From positions 1-15,916 of the forward strand of contig CAJCHQ010000423.1 of assembly GCA_903970295.1 (NCBI GenBank): a stretch of DNA of 15,916 nt, given 5' to 3'. A program made the position numbers and the translations under genes. The notes beneath the pieces were generated by a model, which was given only the letters and a program-made list of their open reading frames with translations, searched no databases and was not told the origin of the DNA. Positions 1-6,680 of the stretch are shown here, one piece after another. The stretch is from Bryobacterales bacterium. Lineage in GTDB: Bacteria > Cyanobacteriota > Vampirovibrionia > Obscuribacterales > Obscuribacteraceae. Numbering within the stretch: position 1 is the first letter of the stretch; every line of letters begins with the position of its first letter.

Positions 1-1
1 C

Positions 2-937
2 AGCACTGGCACCACGAGCAGTGCGCCCCCGCCTGCAGAGTCTACTGGCGGCGGTGCCACCACACCAAACACTACCAAATTACCAGGCGGATCTTTAGCC
101 ATGTATCTTGACTCGGGAAACATCACAGGCATCGAGCAAGCGTCTCAGACTTTGGGCGGACCGGTGCAGCTGGTAAGTGCGCTGGCGCCGGCTACTGACG
201 GTACAAATGTTGCTACTGATAACACCTGGCTTACTGGCGAGTTGCAACCGTGGATAGAGCAGAACCCGAACAACACACCCATCCTGGCAGTACCACTAGT
301 GCAAGATAACGGAGATACTCTGGCAAACGCTGCGGCCGGCGGTGACAATTCTAATTTCCAACAGTTGGGTCAGGAATTGGTCGCAGCCGGGTTGGGTAAT
401 TCGGTTATTCGGTTAGGCTGGGAAGCAAACGGCAACTGGTATTCCTGGAATGCCACCACCGACCCTCAACAATATATTCAGGCTTTCGATAACGCCGTAA
501 CTTCAATGCGCAGCGTGCCCGGTGCAAATTTCACATTTGACTGGGACATCGCCGCCGGGCAAAACAACATGCCCGCTGGCGATACGCTTGCTAGCTTCTA
601 TCCCGGCAATGCTTACGTGAATGACATAGGCATCGATGCCTACGATACAACGAGTTGGAGCAACCTACTGAACGAGCCAATGGGACTGAATGCAACACAA
701 CAATTTGCTGAGCAGAACGGCAAAACATTCAGCGTCGATGAATGGGGGCTATGGGATTCCAGTCAAGGTGGCAACGGAGATGATCCAAACTACATCAACA
801 ACATGGCCAACTTTTTCAAGAACACACCGAACTTACTTTTCCAGAGCTACTTCAACGAAAACGATGAAGGCGCAATGTCTTTAAATGGCAATCCCAATAG
901 CGAGGCTGCCTATAACGAAGATTTCGCCGGACAATGA
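2..937 (+). CDS. Secreted GH26-like glycoside hydrolase, C-terminal part (5' end outside window)
   Basis: The reading frame is open from the left edge and ends at TGA 935-937, so the N-terminus and any signal peptide are missing. The first 34 or so visible residues are a Thr/Ser/Pro/Gly-rich linker, typical of secreted multidomain enzymes. The rest resembles a TIM-barrel beta-glycanase of the GH26 type. IRLGWEANGNWYSW carries the likely acid/base Glu (visible residue 141, codon 422-424), and SVDEWGLW carries the likely nucleophile Glu (residue 247, codon 740-742). Between them is FDWDIAAG, and after the nucleophile comes FQSYFNEND, as in bacterial beta-mannanase/lichenase-like proteins. The likely role is hydrolysis of a beta-linked polysaccharide outside the cell. 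The substrate cannot be read from sequence. The internal ATG at 101 is not the real start, because the frame continues upstream with similar composition. The family call is from motif recognition only. Confidence 0.78.
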   Translation, partial: STGTTSSAPPPAESTGGGATTPNTTKLPGGSLAMYLDSGNITGIEQASQTLGGPVQLVSALAPATDGTNVATDNTWLTGELQPWIEQNPNNTPILAVPLVQDNGDTLANAAAGGDNSNFQQLGQELVAAGLGNSVIRLGWEANGNWYSWNATTDPQQYIQAFDNAVTSMRSVPGANFTFDWDIAAGQNNMPAGDTLASFYPGNAYVNDIGIDAYDTTSWSNLLNEPMGLNATQQFAEQNGKTFSVDEWGLWDSSQGGNGDDPNYINNMANFFKNTPNLLFQSYFNENDEGAMSLNGNPNSEAAYNEDFAGQ

Positions 938-994
938 GAGTCACGCATTAAGTGCATTAATCACCTCGACGGTGAGCAAAGTGAGCCGCAGCAA

Positions 995-1300
995 TCAGGA
1001 CCGTCCGGTACCATAGCCGCCGTAAATTATCGGCTTATCTTTGTCCGTCGTTGAATTGTCGATCCAAAAATGGAATTGCCCTTCAGAATTCAAAATATTT
1101 TTAGCGCTTCCCTCGGGTAATTTTTGGATCGGAAATAAAGGTGGTATCACGAAGTCTTTCTGGTCACCGATATCGTCAACTCGTTGACTGCGAGGCGCGC
1201 CCTCATGCGGGGCATTCGCCTGTCGCGCCGCTTCGGCCCAAACAGTATTAGAATCGCCAGTCTCGACCTTAGATTGAGAAAAGTGTTCGAAATTAGTCAC
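995..1300 (-). CDS. Small hypothetical protein (101 aa)
   Basis: I do not recognise this protein. It would start at GTG (complement of 1298-1300) with a modest AAAGG-type Shine-Dalgarno about 11 bases upstream, and stop at TGA 995-997, convergent to the glycoside hydrolase with 57 bases between the stops. The product is hydrophilic, without a signal peptide or membrane segment. It has an acidic/polar N-terminal half and a C-terminal half with DFVIPPLFPIQKLP and GQFHFWIDNS, which look like real folded-protein sequence. It lies 170 bases downstream of the alpha/beta hydrolase gene on the same strand, so it probably has its own promoter. The overlapping plus-strand frame is less protein-like. 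No function can be assigned. Confidence 0.5.
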   Translation of the reverse strand: MTNFEHFSQSKVETGDSNTVWAEAARQANAPHEGAPRSQRVDDIGDQKDFVIPPLFPIQKLPEGSAKNILNSEGQFHFWIDNSTTDKDKPIIYGGYGTGRS

Positions 1301-1470
1301 GATGTTTATTACCTTTGTGTCCTCAAAGACTGCAGAGTAATAATCTCGCGTTCCTGTAACAGAAGTGTGACAGTGGCAAAGGTAATTTTAAGCCGACGCA
1401 TCTTTATGCAGGACCACGTTCTCGCGCCAAAATCATCGACGGACAATACGGACATTTGGCACACACACAC

Positions 1471-2325
1471 TCACAAATTATTTTCTTTCAGAAAGCCAGC
1501 TACAGCAACTGCGAACTTGTCGGTCTTACCGAATCCAGTATGTCCGCCGTCAGGCAACACAAGGAGCGACTTCGGCGGTATCGCCTTATCGTAAAGATCG
1601 GTCGCGTTTTGAAATGAGATTATGTGGTCCTTGGTGCCGTGCACTATAAGAAGCGGCGGATGAGGTTTGGTGAACACGGCGACATTATCCATAATCTGAT
1701 TGGGGAAACACCAATCTGGATAAAGTCGCAACCAGATAAATGTGTCACGACCGGCACGCATGAGAGAAGTGAAACCAGATTGCAAAATTACGCCGCCTAA
1801 CTTGCGTCGCTGAACTAGTTGCCCGCTGACACCAGTGCCAAACGATTCGCCAAAAGCGATGATGTCTGCAGCGCTCCTGTGTTCCTGAGCAATCAGATAA
1901 TCGTAAGCTGCAACTGCATCTTCGCAAGCTCCATCCACCGAAGTTCTGCCTTCGCTGATGCCGAATCCCTGATAGTCGTACATAAGTACAGAGCCGCCGC
2001 ACAGAAGTAAATTAATCGCGACGTGCAATTTTCCATAGATATTATCGCCTTTGCCATGGCTGTAAAGAAAGACTCTTTTTGTATAGGGTAATTCTAAGAA
2101 CCAGCCGTGCAAAAGCCTCTTGTTCGCTGAGCGGAAATAGACGTCTTTCTTGGTCACATGACACGTCTTCATTTGTTCGAATTGAGCGTCCACATTCGGA
2201 GTTCTGGGATCCGCAATTGGAAACATGAGCAGATCGTATAACGCCGAATTCACCGGCAAAAACAAAATGTACAAGAGCACCGCAGATAATGCCGCAGCCA
2301 CTAACTGTTTGTTCGAAACTTTCAT
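1471..2325 (-). CDS. Alpha/beta hydrolase (serine hydrolase), membrane-anchored or exported
   Basis: This 284-residue protein belongs to the alpha/beta hydrolase fold superfamily and resembles bacterial YqkD/FrsA/ABHD-type hydrolases. Residues 8-30 are a hydrophobic N-terminal segment without a clear cleavage site, so it is likely a signal anchor. The fold landmarks are in order: oxyanion-region SHGKGDN, YDYQGFGISEG, the nucleophile elbow FGESFGTG with Ser161, the acid in HGTKDHI (Asp233) and the catalytic His262 in DGGHTGFG. It probably hydrolyses an ester, thioester or amide; the substrate is unknown. The ATG start is the complement of 2323-2325; there is no strong Shine-Dalgarno in front of it, so start certainty is moderate. 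The gene is divergent from the glycine-zipper protein gene with 244 bases between them. Length is normal for a single-domain member. Confidence 0.88.
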   Translation of the reverse strand: MKVSNKQLVAAALSAVLLYILFLPVNSALYDLLMFPIADPRTPNVDAQFEQMKTCHVTKKDVYFRSANKRLLHGWFLELPYTKRVFLYSHGKGDNIYGKLHVAINLLLCGGSVLMYDYQGFGISEGRTSVDGACEDAVAAYDYLIAQEHRSAADIIAFGESFGTGVSGQLVQRRKLGGVILQSGFTSLMRAGRDTFIWLRLYPDWCFPNQIMDNVAVFTKPHPPLLIVHGTKDHIISFQNATDLYDKAIPPKSLLVLPDGGHTGFGKTDKFAVAVAGFLKENNL

Positions 2326-2569
2326 AGACTATCGTGCGAAGAGCGATTCTAACGGTCTCATTAAACCACATTGTGCAAGCGAAACGGTGTAAAACAGTCA
2401 AGCCAGCCAAAACGCGAAACTCAACCAGCTATTTAACAAATCTGAAACATACTCTGTATGCAACATCTGTACCATCAGAGCACCAGTTCTCCAATAAGCT
2501 AACAGCCCATATCATTGCAAAATGCACTGGTGGTTCCGACAGAAGCAAGCCGAGGTTTGAAAGATTTGG

Positions 2570-3154
2570 ATGGCATTCGAAACTAACTTCATTGAGATTC
2601 CAAAAGCCCAAAATGCCAACGGCGATACCCGAACCATGGCAATTCACGGCAATTATCCCGACGTGAAAAGAATTGGCTCGGAGCCGAGCGCAACTCTCAC
2701 TCATAAGCATCTTTTACCAAATCTCAGCCTGACGCAAGAATACAAGTCGGTATCAAACACTTTCTCGAAAATAGCCGAGTCCGGTAGGAGAATGATTCCC
2801 GGAATCGAGGCCGTTGGAATTGATCTTGTAGACGGAGCATACAAACGAGTCTCGCAGCATCCAGGGAAGGTGGGGCTAGAAATGGCTGGCGGTCTGGCAG
2901 TCGGGTTCACCGGTGCTGTAGCATTTGCACTGGCTCCGGAATTTGTTGTAGCAGGAGTTGTAGTCGGAGTCGCAGTAGGGGGAGCCATCGCCGGGAAATA
3001 TCTATACAACGCCAGCGGCAGATTACTTAATGCTGCAAAAACTGTTGCTCACGCCGATCAACACACAGCCAGCGAGGTCAAGATCGCACACAGGTCATTG
3101 CAGCAAGCCGGTGGTAGAGCAACAGATGTTCTGGCGTTCGGTTCTTGGCTCTGA
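2570..3154 (+). CDS. Hypothetical protein with glycine-zipper-like hydrophobic segment
   Basis: This 194-residue protein is not from a family I can name. Residues 1-95 are polar and probably loosely structured. Residues about 103-144 form a long hydrophobic stretch rich in Gly, Ala and Val (GLEMAGGLAVGFTGAVAF, then VVVGVAVGGAIAGKYLY), which looks like two closely spaced helices with GxxxG spacing, as in glycine-zipper membrane-inserting proteins. An amphipathic, Ala-rich tail follows and ends LAFGSWL. The ATG at 2570 has only a distant GAGG (about 14 bases upstream), so the start is uncertain; ATG 2636 is an alternative. The stop at 3152-3154 comes early in an Ala/Gly-rich tail, and a second open frame overlaps it by ten bases, so a C-terminal truncation by frameshift is possible. 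The likely location is the membrane; the role is unknown. Confidence 0.6.
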   Translation: MAFETNFIEIPKAQNANGDTRTMAIHGNYPDVKRIGSEPSATLTHKHLLPNLSLTQEYKSVSNTFSKIAESGRRMIPGIEAVGIDLVDGAYKRVSQHPGKVGLEMAGGLAVGFTGAVAFALAPEFVVAGVVVGVAVGGAIAGKYLYNASGRLLNAAKTVAHADQHTASEVKIAHRSLQQAGGRATDVLAFGSWL

Positions 3155-3274
3155 GGCACCTTCTGAAGTGCGTCGCAGATATTAGCGGACTCGGTCGCGG
3201 CGTTGAACAAGGGCAGGCCATGCTAAGGAAGCTCTTCGCCTTCAATTTTGATGCCGTGAAAATCCTCGCTCAAA

Positions 3275-3666
3275 TTACTTCGCATATGACTCTAAAAAAC
3301 CGCAATTCTTACAACGAAACGTCGAAACGACCTTCATCTGCGCCACCGCGCCACTTGGAAACTGCAAACCGTCGTCCTCTCGTAAAGGCTCGGTGGCTCG
3401 CTTAGGACCAAGAAAACGACTTACACTAATCACTGATCTCTTCGTCCAGACTTGGGCGAAGGTCGTACGGTAAGTTTTGTCTAGAGGATAACTCCTTCTT
3501 CCATCTCGCAGTGACATTTTGGACAAGATAAAGTATGCGTGTTACTAGCGTTAGTTTCTGTCGACTGCGCAGGCGCGCTCGCCTCGTTCGTGACAACGCC
3601 TTCTTCCGCCGAAACCCTTCCTGCTAGAAAAAAGAGCACTAATAATACCCACACCTTGGACATCAT
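3275..3666 (-). pseudogene. Exported zinc-ribbon protein gene, split by a frameshift
   Basis: Two minus-strand frames together make one protein. The first (ATG ATG at the complement of 3666-3661, with GAGG four to seven bases upstream) encodes a signal peptide, MMSKVWVLLVLFFLAGRVSA, a Ser/Thr/Ala-rich spacer, and CPKCHCEMEEGVIL, then stops at 3481-3483. The next frame continues with DKTYRTTFAQVW and ends STFRCKNCGFLESYAK before TAA at 3275-3277. The paired CxxC knuckles, the CPKCxxEMEEG start and the RCxxCGfLESYA ending match a small zinc-ribbon family that I know from many bacteria (DUF6487-like). Deleting one CT from the CTCT at the complement of 3483-3486 gives V-I-L-D-K in a single frame of 129 residues. 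It is therefore a recent pseudogene, a sequencing or assembly error, or, less likely, a recoded gene. It is divergent from the Asn/Gln-rich gene. Confidence 0.72.
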
Positions 3667-3822
3667 TTCTTCCTCTGTTCCTTTTGCACCACCCAAGATG
3701 AAAGTTTAAGGCAAAAGGGCAAGGCAGCAGTGCATTGGCGAGCTATTTTCCGCTTTAAAAGTCGCTGTCGGACAGAGAAAAAGGCAGCGTCCGTCGAATT
3801 GAGAACGAGAATGCCCAAGACG

Positions 3823-3928
3823 CATAGTCGGTATAATGCGTAGTTTGCCCATTGTGCGAGAGTGAGCCGCATGATTTACTTTTGTCGACTATGTTAGTGC
3901 ACCGAGTTCCGCGCCTTCCATAGTCGGT
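3823..3928. repeat. Pair of 10-bp direct repeats in divergent intergenic region
   Basis: CATAGTCGGT occurs at 3823-3832 and again at 3919-3928, 96 bases apart, in the region between the zinc-ribbon gene (-) and the Asn/Gln-rich secreted protein gene (+). The first copy runs directly into a perfect TATAAT at 3832-3837, and the second ends 24 bases before the ATG at 3953. The pair could be an operator for the plus-strand gene, but chance is not excluded. No good -35 was found at 17 bases from the TATAAT. Confidence 0.3.
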
Positions 3929-3952
3929 GCAAACCGGAAAAGGCAAGTATAT

Positions 3953-4591
3953 ATGAAGCAGCAAAGCAAGCAGTCATCGTCAACTCGTGCAGACCGAATG
4001 CGAAATCGGGTCGTGCTCGGACTGGCAGCTTGTTCCCTTTTGGCTTTGACGCCGACCCCTGCCCGCGCTCAGTATGCATCGTCGCCCATGATGGCCTACA
4101 CCATGATGCGTTCGGTTCCCATGATGGGAAGTACGCTGATCAGAGGTTTGATACCGCACGGCGGTCACAAAAACAAAGACAAGAACAAGAACAAGAACAA
4201 CAACAACAACAACAATACCAATGGCACTGCGCAGGTGCCAGGCACTGCGCAGGCGGGGCAATACTACCCGGCTGCGAACGGACAGTCCGGCTACGGAATG
4301 CCGGGGCAACCGAGCGCCGCCGCTCCTTATGCCCAGCCCAATTACGGTAACATGCAGACGCAGGGCTATCCGGTCCAAGGCGTGCAAAACGTGCCGAATG
4401 TTCAAAATATACAAAATGTGCAAAATTTGCAGACAGCGCAGATGGGCTACAACACTGCACCTGGGCTTACACAAAACGCGCAAAATAGTTTCGGCACAGT
4501 TCAGGGTCAAATGTACACGGCTCCTGGTCAGGCAGCATACGGCGCCCAATCAGCAGCTCCCGGAATTTATGGTCCAACAGCCGGACAGTAG
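3953..4591 (+). CDS. Secreted low-complexity Asn/Gln-rich protein
   Basis: This 212-residue protein has an N-terminal export signal: basic residues 12-19, a hydrophobic core VVLGLAACSLLAL and a probable signal-peptidase site after Ala39 (PARA|Q). The mature part begins with a Met-rich stretch (MMAYTMMRSVPMMGSTLIRG, residues 46-65) and a His/Lys-rich patch. A Lys/Asn run follows, with seven consecutive Asn at residues 82-88. The rest is a disordered Gly/Gln/Tyr/Pro/Asn-rich tail with a VQN-VPN-VQN-IQN-VQN-LQ repeat. There is no recognisable enzyme domain. The composition suggests an extracellular, matrix or cell-surface protein. I chose ATG 3953 because AAAAGG lies about eleven bases upstream; ATG 3998 would give a tighter signal peptide but has no ribosome binding site. 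It is convergent with the next gene, with an 18-base gap. Confidence 0.75.
   Translation: MKQQSKQSSSTRADRMRNRVVLGLAACSLLALTPTPARAQYASSPMMAYTMMRSVPMMGSTLIRGLIPHGGHKNKDKNKNKNNNNNNNTNGTAQVPGTAQAGQYYPAANGQSGYGMPGQPSAAAPYAQPNYGNMQTQGYPVQGVQNVPNVQNIQNVQNLQTAQMGYNTAPGLTQNAQNSFGTVQGQMYTAPGQAAYGAQSAAPGIYGPTAGQ
4170..4216 (+). repeat. AAGAAC/AAC microsatellite in coding sequence
   Basis: Imperfect AAGAAC units run into six consecutive AAC triplets (4196-4213) followed by AAT. Because the unit is a multiple of three, slippage changes the Lys/Asn run length without breaking the frame of the secreted protein. Confidence 0.8.
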
Positions 4592-4609
4592 CAGTTTAGT
4601 TCGGCTGAC

Positions 4610-5374
4610 TTATTTGCCCGTCGATGTCATCGCCGGAAAACGCATCTCCGGAACTTGCTTAACACGTTTAATCGAATTGGTTCGCACGTCCCACAGATAA
4701 TAAACCGTGAACCCCAAAAGACGCCCTCTGTAGTTTGGTTTCGACGTATAGTCTCCGACTATGCGAATTTCCACTGTGTACGGGTCGATCCATTTACTCA
4801 CAAACTGGTAGATGTGAACACCGTTCGCAATGCTGTCACGGTCGAGCTTATTTGATGAAGACTGCGCAATGCTCTGCGCGATATCGACCGGATGAGCCAA
4901 ATCATCGACCCGATAAAGATAAGCATTTGCGATATCGCTACCAAACCAGTCGTTCACAACAAACATCTGGCTGTTTGGAGACCAGAGTACCTCGACAAAA
5001 CGCTCGTATGAGTTGGTTCCAGTTGACAGAATTTTCAGCGGCTCTTTTTTGCCCTTGCTTGAAAGGAACAGAAGATGCTCTGGATAGCCACGCTCAGGAA
5101 CCGGTCGTTCGACCTCCTGGATCGCGTACAAATCATTTGGCGATTTGTCTCGCATAAACGAAACAGCTTTGCTGTCGCGACTGGATCCTGACTCATCTCG
5201 AAGTTTCGAACTATTCTTACCGGCAATGACTGATCCACGGGCAGAATGCAACTCTGACGGAGCGGGATTACGTTCAGAGAAACGCGATGAACACATTATG
5301 CCGGCACCAACACAGAGCATGCTGCTGACGATGCCCACTGCTGTGAGGCTAGTCTTGATTTGTTGCCCCGGCAC
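4610..5374 (-). CDS. Exported hypothetical protein, 254 aa
   Basis: I cannot name the family. The product starts at GTG (complement of 5372-5374), preceded closely by AGGG. It has a hydrophobic N-terminal segment (residues about 9-28, TSLTAVGIVSSMLCVGAGIM) that looks like a signal sequence; the Cys at 28 lacks a proper lipobox. Residues about 30-75 are a Ser/Arg/Lys-rich spacer. The C-terminal two thirds look folded, with EVLWSPNSQMFVVNDWFGSD followed by YLYRVDDL, reminiscent of a single beta-propeller-like blade in which stored or displayed data are compared, and later WIDPYTVEIRIVGDY and YYLWDVRTNSIKRV, rich in beta strands. The likely location is periplasmic or membrane-anchored. It stops at TAA 4610-4612, convergent to the Asn/Gln-rich gene, and lies downstream of the methyltransferase gene on the same strand across a hairpin. 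Confidence 0.7.
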   Translation of the reverse strand: MPGQQIKTSLTAVGIVSSMLCVGAGIMCSSRFSERNPAPSELHSARGSVIAGKNSSKLRDESGSSRDSKAVSFMRDKSPNDLYAIQEVERPVPERGYPEHLLFLSSKGKKEPLKILSTGTNSYERFVEVLWSPNSQMFVVNDWFGSDIANAYLYRVDDLAHPVDIAQSIAQSSSNKLDRDSIANGVHIYQFVSKWIDPYTVEIRIVGDYTSKPNYRGRLLGFTVYYLWDVRTNSIKRVKQVPEMRFPAMTSTGK

Positions 5375-5422
5375 TAACCCTGAACCCCCGACATTCTATC
5401 TATAAGATATCAGCTTAGAACG

Positions 5423-5444
5423 TCGCAGAGCCGAAACTCTGCGA
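5423..5444 (-). terminator. Hairpin just after methyltransferase stop codon
   Basis: On the minus strand, three bases after the TAG stop, a perfect 8-bp stem (TCGCAGAG/CTCTGCGA) encloses a six-base loop. The following bases (CGTTCTAAG) are only weakly T-rich, so this may be a weak terminator or an mRNA-stabilising stem rather than a strong intrinsic terminator. It separates the methyltransferase from the exported hypothetical gene downstream. Confidence 0.4.
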
Positions 5445-5447
5445 AGT

Positions 5448-6230
5448 CTAAGTCTGGGTTCCAGTCATAAGCTTCGCAGCAAATCTCAGCCTGACGTAGT
5501 CGGCGGTCCACGCTCTTGATCGGTCGCAAAGACTTGGCGCTAGCAAATTCTCCACCTCGTCCACTATCATCGCTCGTTCATCGCTGGTGAGCCCGACGAA
5601 AAACGGGTTGGCAAAAGTATCCAGCCAACCTCGCATCCCAGTTGGCAGAGGTGTTGGGCGAGGAATCAGCTGCATCGAAACAATCTCGAAACCATGCTCG
5701 GCGAGGCGATCACTGTATTCGCCAGAGGTTGGGAAATACCAGGGAAATCTTGAGGCTCCGTCAATTCCATGCGCATTGAGCGCGGCGATGAGTCCGGTGC
5801 AAATCGCCGCTACGTTCCCGTGACCGCCGAATTCGGCGACAAAACGTCCGCCAGGTTTGAGTGCCTGCTTAACTGCCCTTATCACTGCGTCTGCATTGGT
5901 TATCCAGTGCAGCGCGGCGTTTGAAAACACCGCGTCGAATTCGCGCTCGAACACCATGCTCTCAGCCGGCAAACAATGAGCATCAATTCCGAGTAGGCAA
6001 GCAGCGGAAACCATATCCTCAGAACTATCTACACCAACAACATCGGCGCCGAGTGCAGCTATTTCAGCGGTTAATAGGCCGTTTCCGCATCCCAAATCGA
6101 GAACTCGCTCGCCAGGTTGCACCGCTAATAAATCGAGCAGTGGTTTGCCCAACTCAGGAACATAGGAAGCATGATGTCTGTAGCCAGTAGAGCGCCAGAC
6201 TTGCGCGTTTTCGGATTTATTCTCCGCCAT
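5448..6230 (-). CDS. Class I SAM-dependent methyltransferase (Tam-like)
   Basis: This 260-residue enzyme transfers a methyl group from S-adenosylmethionine to a small-molecule acceptor that the sequence does not identify. Motif I, VLDLGCGNG, is at residues 43-51. The ribose-binding acid is Asp68 in VVGVDSSEDM. Motif IV, FDAVFSNAALHWI, is at 98-110, and the post-motif segment LKPGGRFVAEFGG at about 123-135. The sequence FSNAALHW and the GMRGWLDTFANPF region resemble trans-aconitate 2-methyltransferases and the Methyltransf_25/31 group, which is why I call it Tam-like without using the symbol. It is cytoplasmic and has no signal sequence. The ATG is the complement of 6228-6230, preceded by GAGGAAGAG about 10-15 bases upstream. 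Full length is typical. It is divergent from the Sel1 genes across a long spacer. Confidence 0.88.
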   Translation of the reverse strand: MAENKSENAQVWRSTGYRHHASYVPELGKPLLDLLAVQPGERVLDLGCGNGLLTAEIAALGADVVGVDSSEDMVSAACLLGIDAHCLPAESMVFEREFDAVFSNAALHWITNADAVIRAVKQALKPGGRFVAEFGGHGNVAAICTGLIAALNAHGIDGASRFPWYFPTSGEYSDRLAEHGFEIVSMQLIPRPTPLPTGMRGWLDTFANPFFVGLTSDERAMIVDEVENLLAPSLCDRSRAWTADYVRLRFAAKLMTGTQT

Positions 6231-6478
6231 CTTCCATATCTCTTCCTCAAACGCTGCGGCAACGGTCTAAGACCATTTTTCGCGAAACATCTCATTCCAC
6301 GCGATATTTTACTGCCTTTGCATCATACACGGACTGATAAACGACAATGCCGAACTGGTTGATGAATACCCCAATGCCGATCCCGTCTGGTCAAGTCTTG
6401 ATGCAAACTTGGGGTTAGTTTCACCCTTTCATGCCGCGGCCCCATCTAGCAAGGTAGTTGCGAAATTAGGCGAGAACC

Positions 6479-6559
6479 ATGTATGTTGGAACTCAGATAA
6501 CCGGACGTAAGAAGTCGCTGGCGCGCCGCATGCAAAAGACCGAACGGTCCGCCACATAA
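6479..6559 (+). CDS. Possible 26-aa basic peptide
   Basis: ATG at 6479 opens 26 codons ending at TAA 6557-6559. An AGG lies about eight bases before the ATG (TTAGGCGAGAACC). The peptide is strongly basic, with GRKKSLARRM in its middle. I have no homologue in mind. It may be a chance frame; I list it because it is the only start with a plausible ribosome binding site in this spacer. Confidence 0.18.
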   Translation: MYVGTQITGRKKSLARRMQKTERSAT

Positions 6560-6604
6560 CAGGCTGTTGTGCCATAGATTGTGAATTCAATTCAGCCTCT
6601 CATA

Positions 6605-6634
6605 TTCACATTCTCGGGCGGTGTCTGGTAAAAT
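6605..6634 (+). promoter_or_regulatory. Candidate sigma-70-type promoter for first Sel1 gene
   Basis: TTCACA (6605-6610; five of six to TTGACA) and TAAAAT (6629-6634; five of six to TATAAT) are 18 bases apart. The -10 is extended by TG one base upstream (TGGTAAAAT). It would start RNA near 6641, giving a leader of about 40 bases before the ATG at 6681. The -10 context TCTGNTAARATCT is repeated in front of the second Sel1 gene. Confidence 0.5.
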
Positions 6635-6680
6635 CTTGGCTTCGCCGTCATCCAAGACCCCCGATTCGAGGACCCTCACC

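Larger units (their letters stand above)
6231..6680. other. 450-base intergenic region without a convincing gene
   Basis: Between the divergent methyltransferase and first Sel1 genes I see no gene of normal size. It holds a possible 26-codon ORF (6479-6559, listed separately), a 12-base palindrome GACCGAACGGTC (6538-6549), the short symmetrical TCAAGTCTTGA near 6390-6402, and a promoter-like pair close to the Sel1 start. The GTG at 6621 extends the Sel1 frame but lies inside the presumed promoter and is not a start. Confidence 0.5.

Noticed and set aside
961..975. TCACC/GGTGA stem between the glycoside hydrolase and the opposing small gene as a terminator
   Set aside because: Five base pairs, no T-tract on either strand.
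1459..1473. CA-repeat at the end of the alpha/beta hydrolase gene as a mobile or regulatory repeat
   Set aside because: Very short (about six CA units), overlapping the stop codon; common by chance.
1184..1594. 136-codon plus-strand ORF
   Set aside because: Antisense to the small minus-strand gene and to the 3' end of the alpha/beta hydrolase; Arg/Ser/Cys-rich composition typical of a shadow frame.
3145..3405. 86-codon plus-strand ORF after the glycine-zipper gene, as an independent gene
   Set aside because: TTG start without a ribosome site and antisense to the C-terminal half of the zinc-ribbon gene, which explains the sequence better.
3663..3872. 69-codon minus-strand ORF upstream of the zinc-ribbon gene
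   Set aside because: No Shine-Dalgarno, unremarkable basic sequence, and it overlaps the start of the better-supported signal-peptide frame.
3980..4549. 189-codon minus-strand ORF opposite the Asn/Gln-rich gene
   Set aside because: Val/Leu runs and Arg/His-rich text are simply the complement of AAC/CAA repeats; the plus frame has a proper signal peptide.
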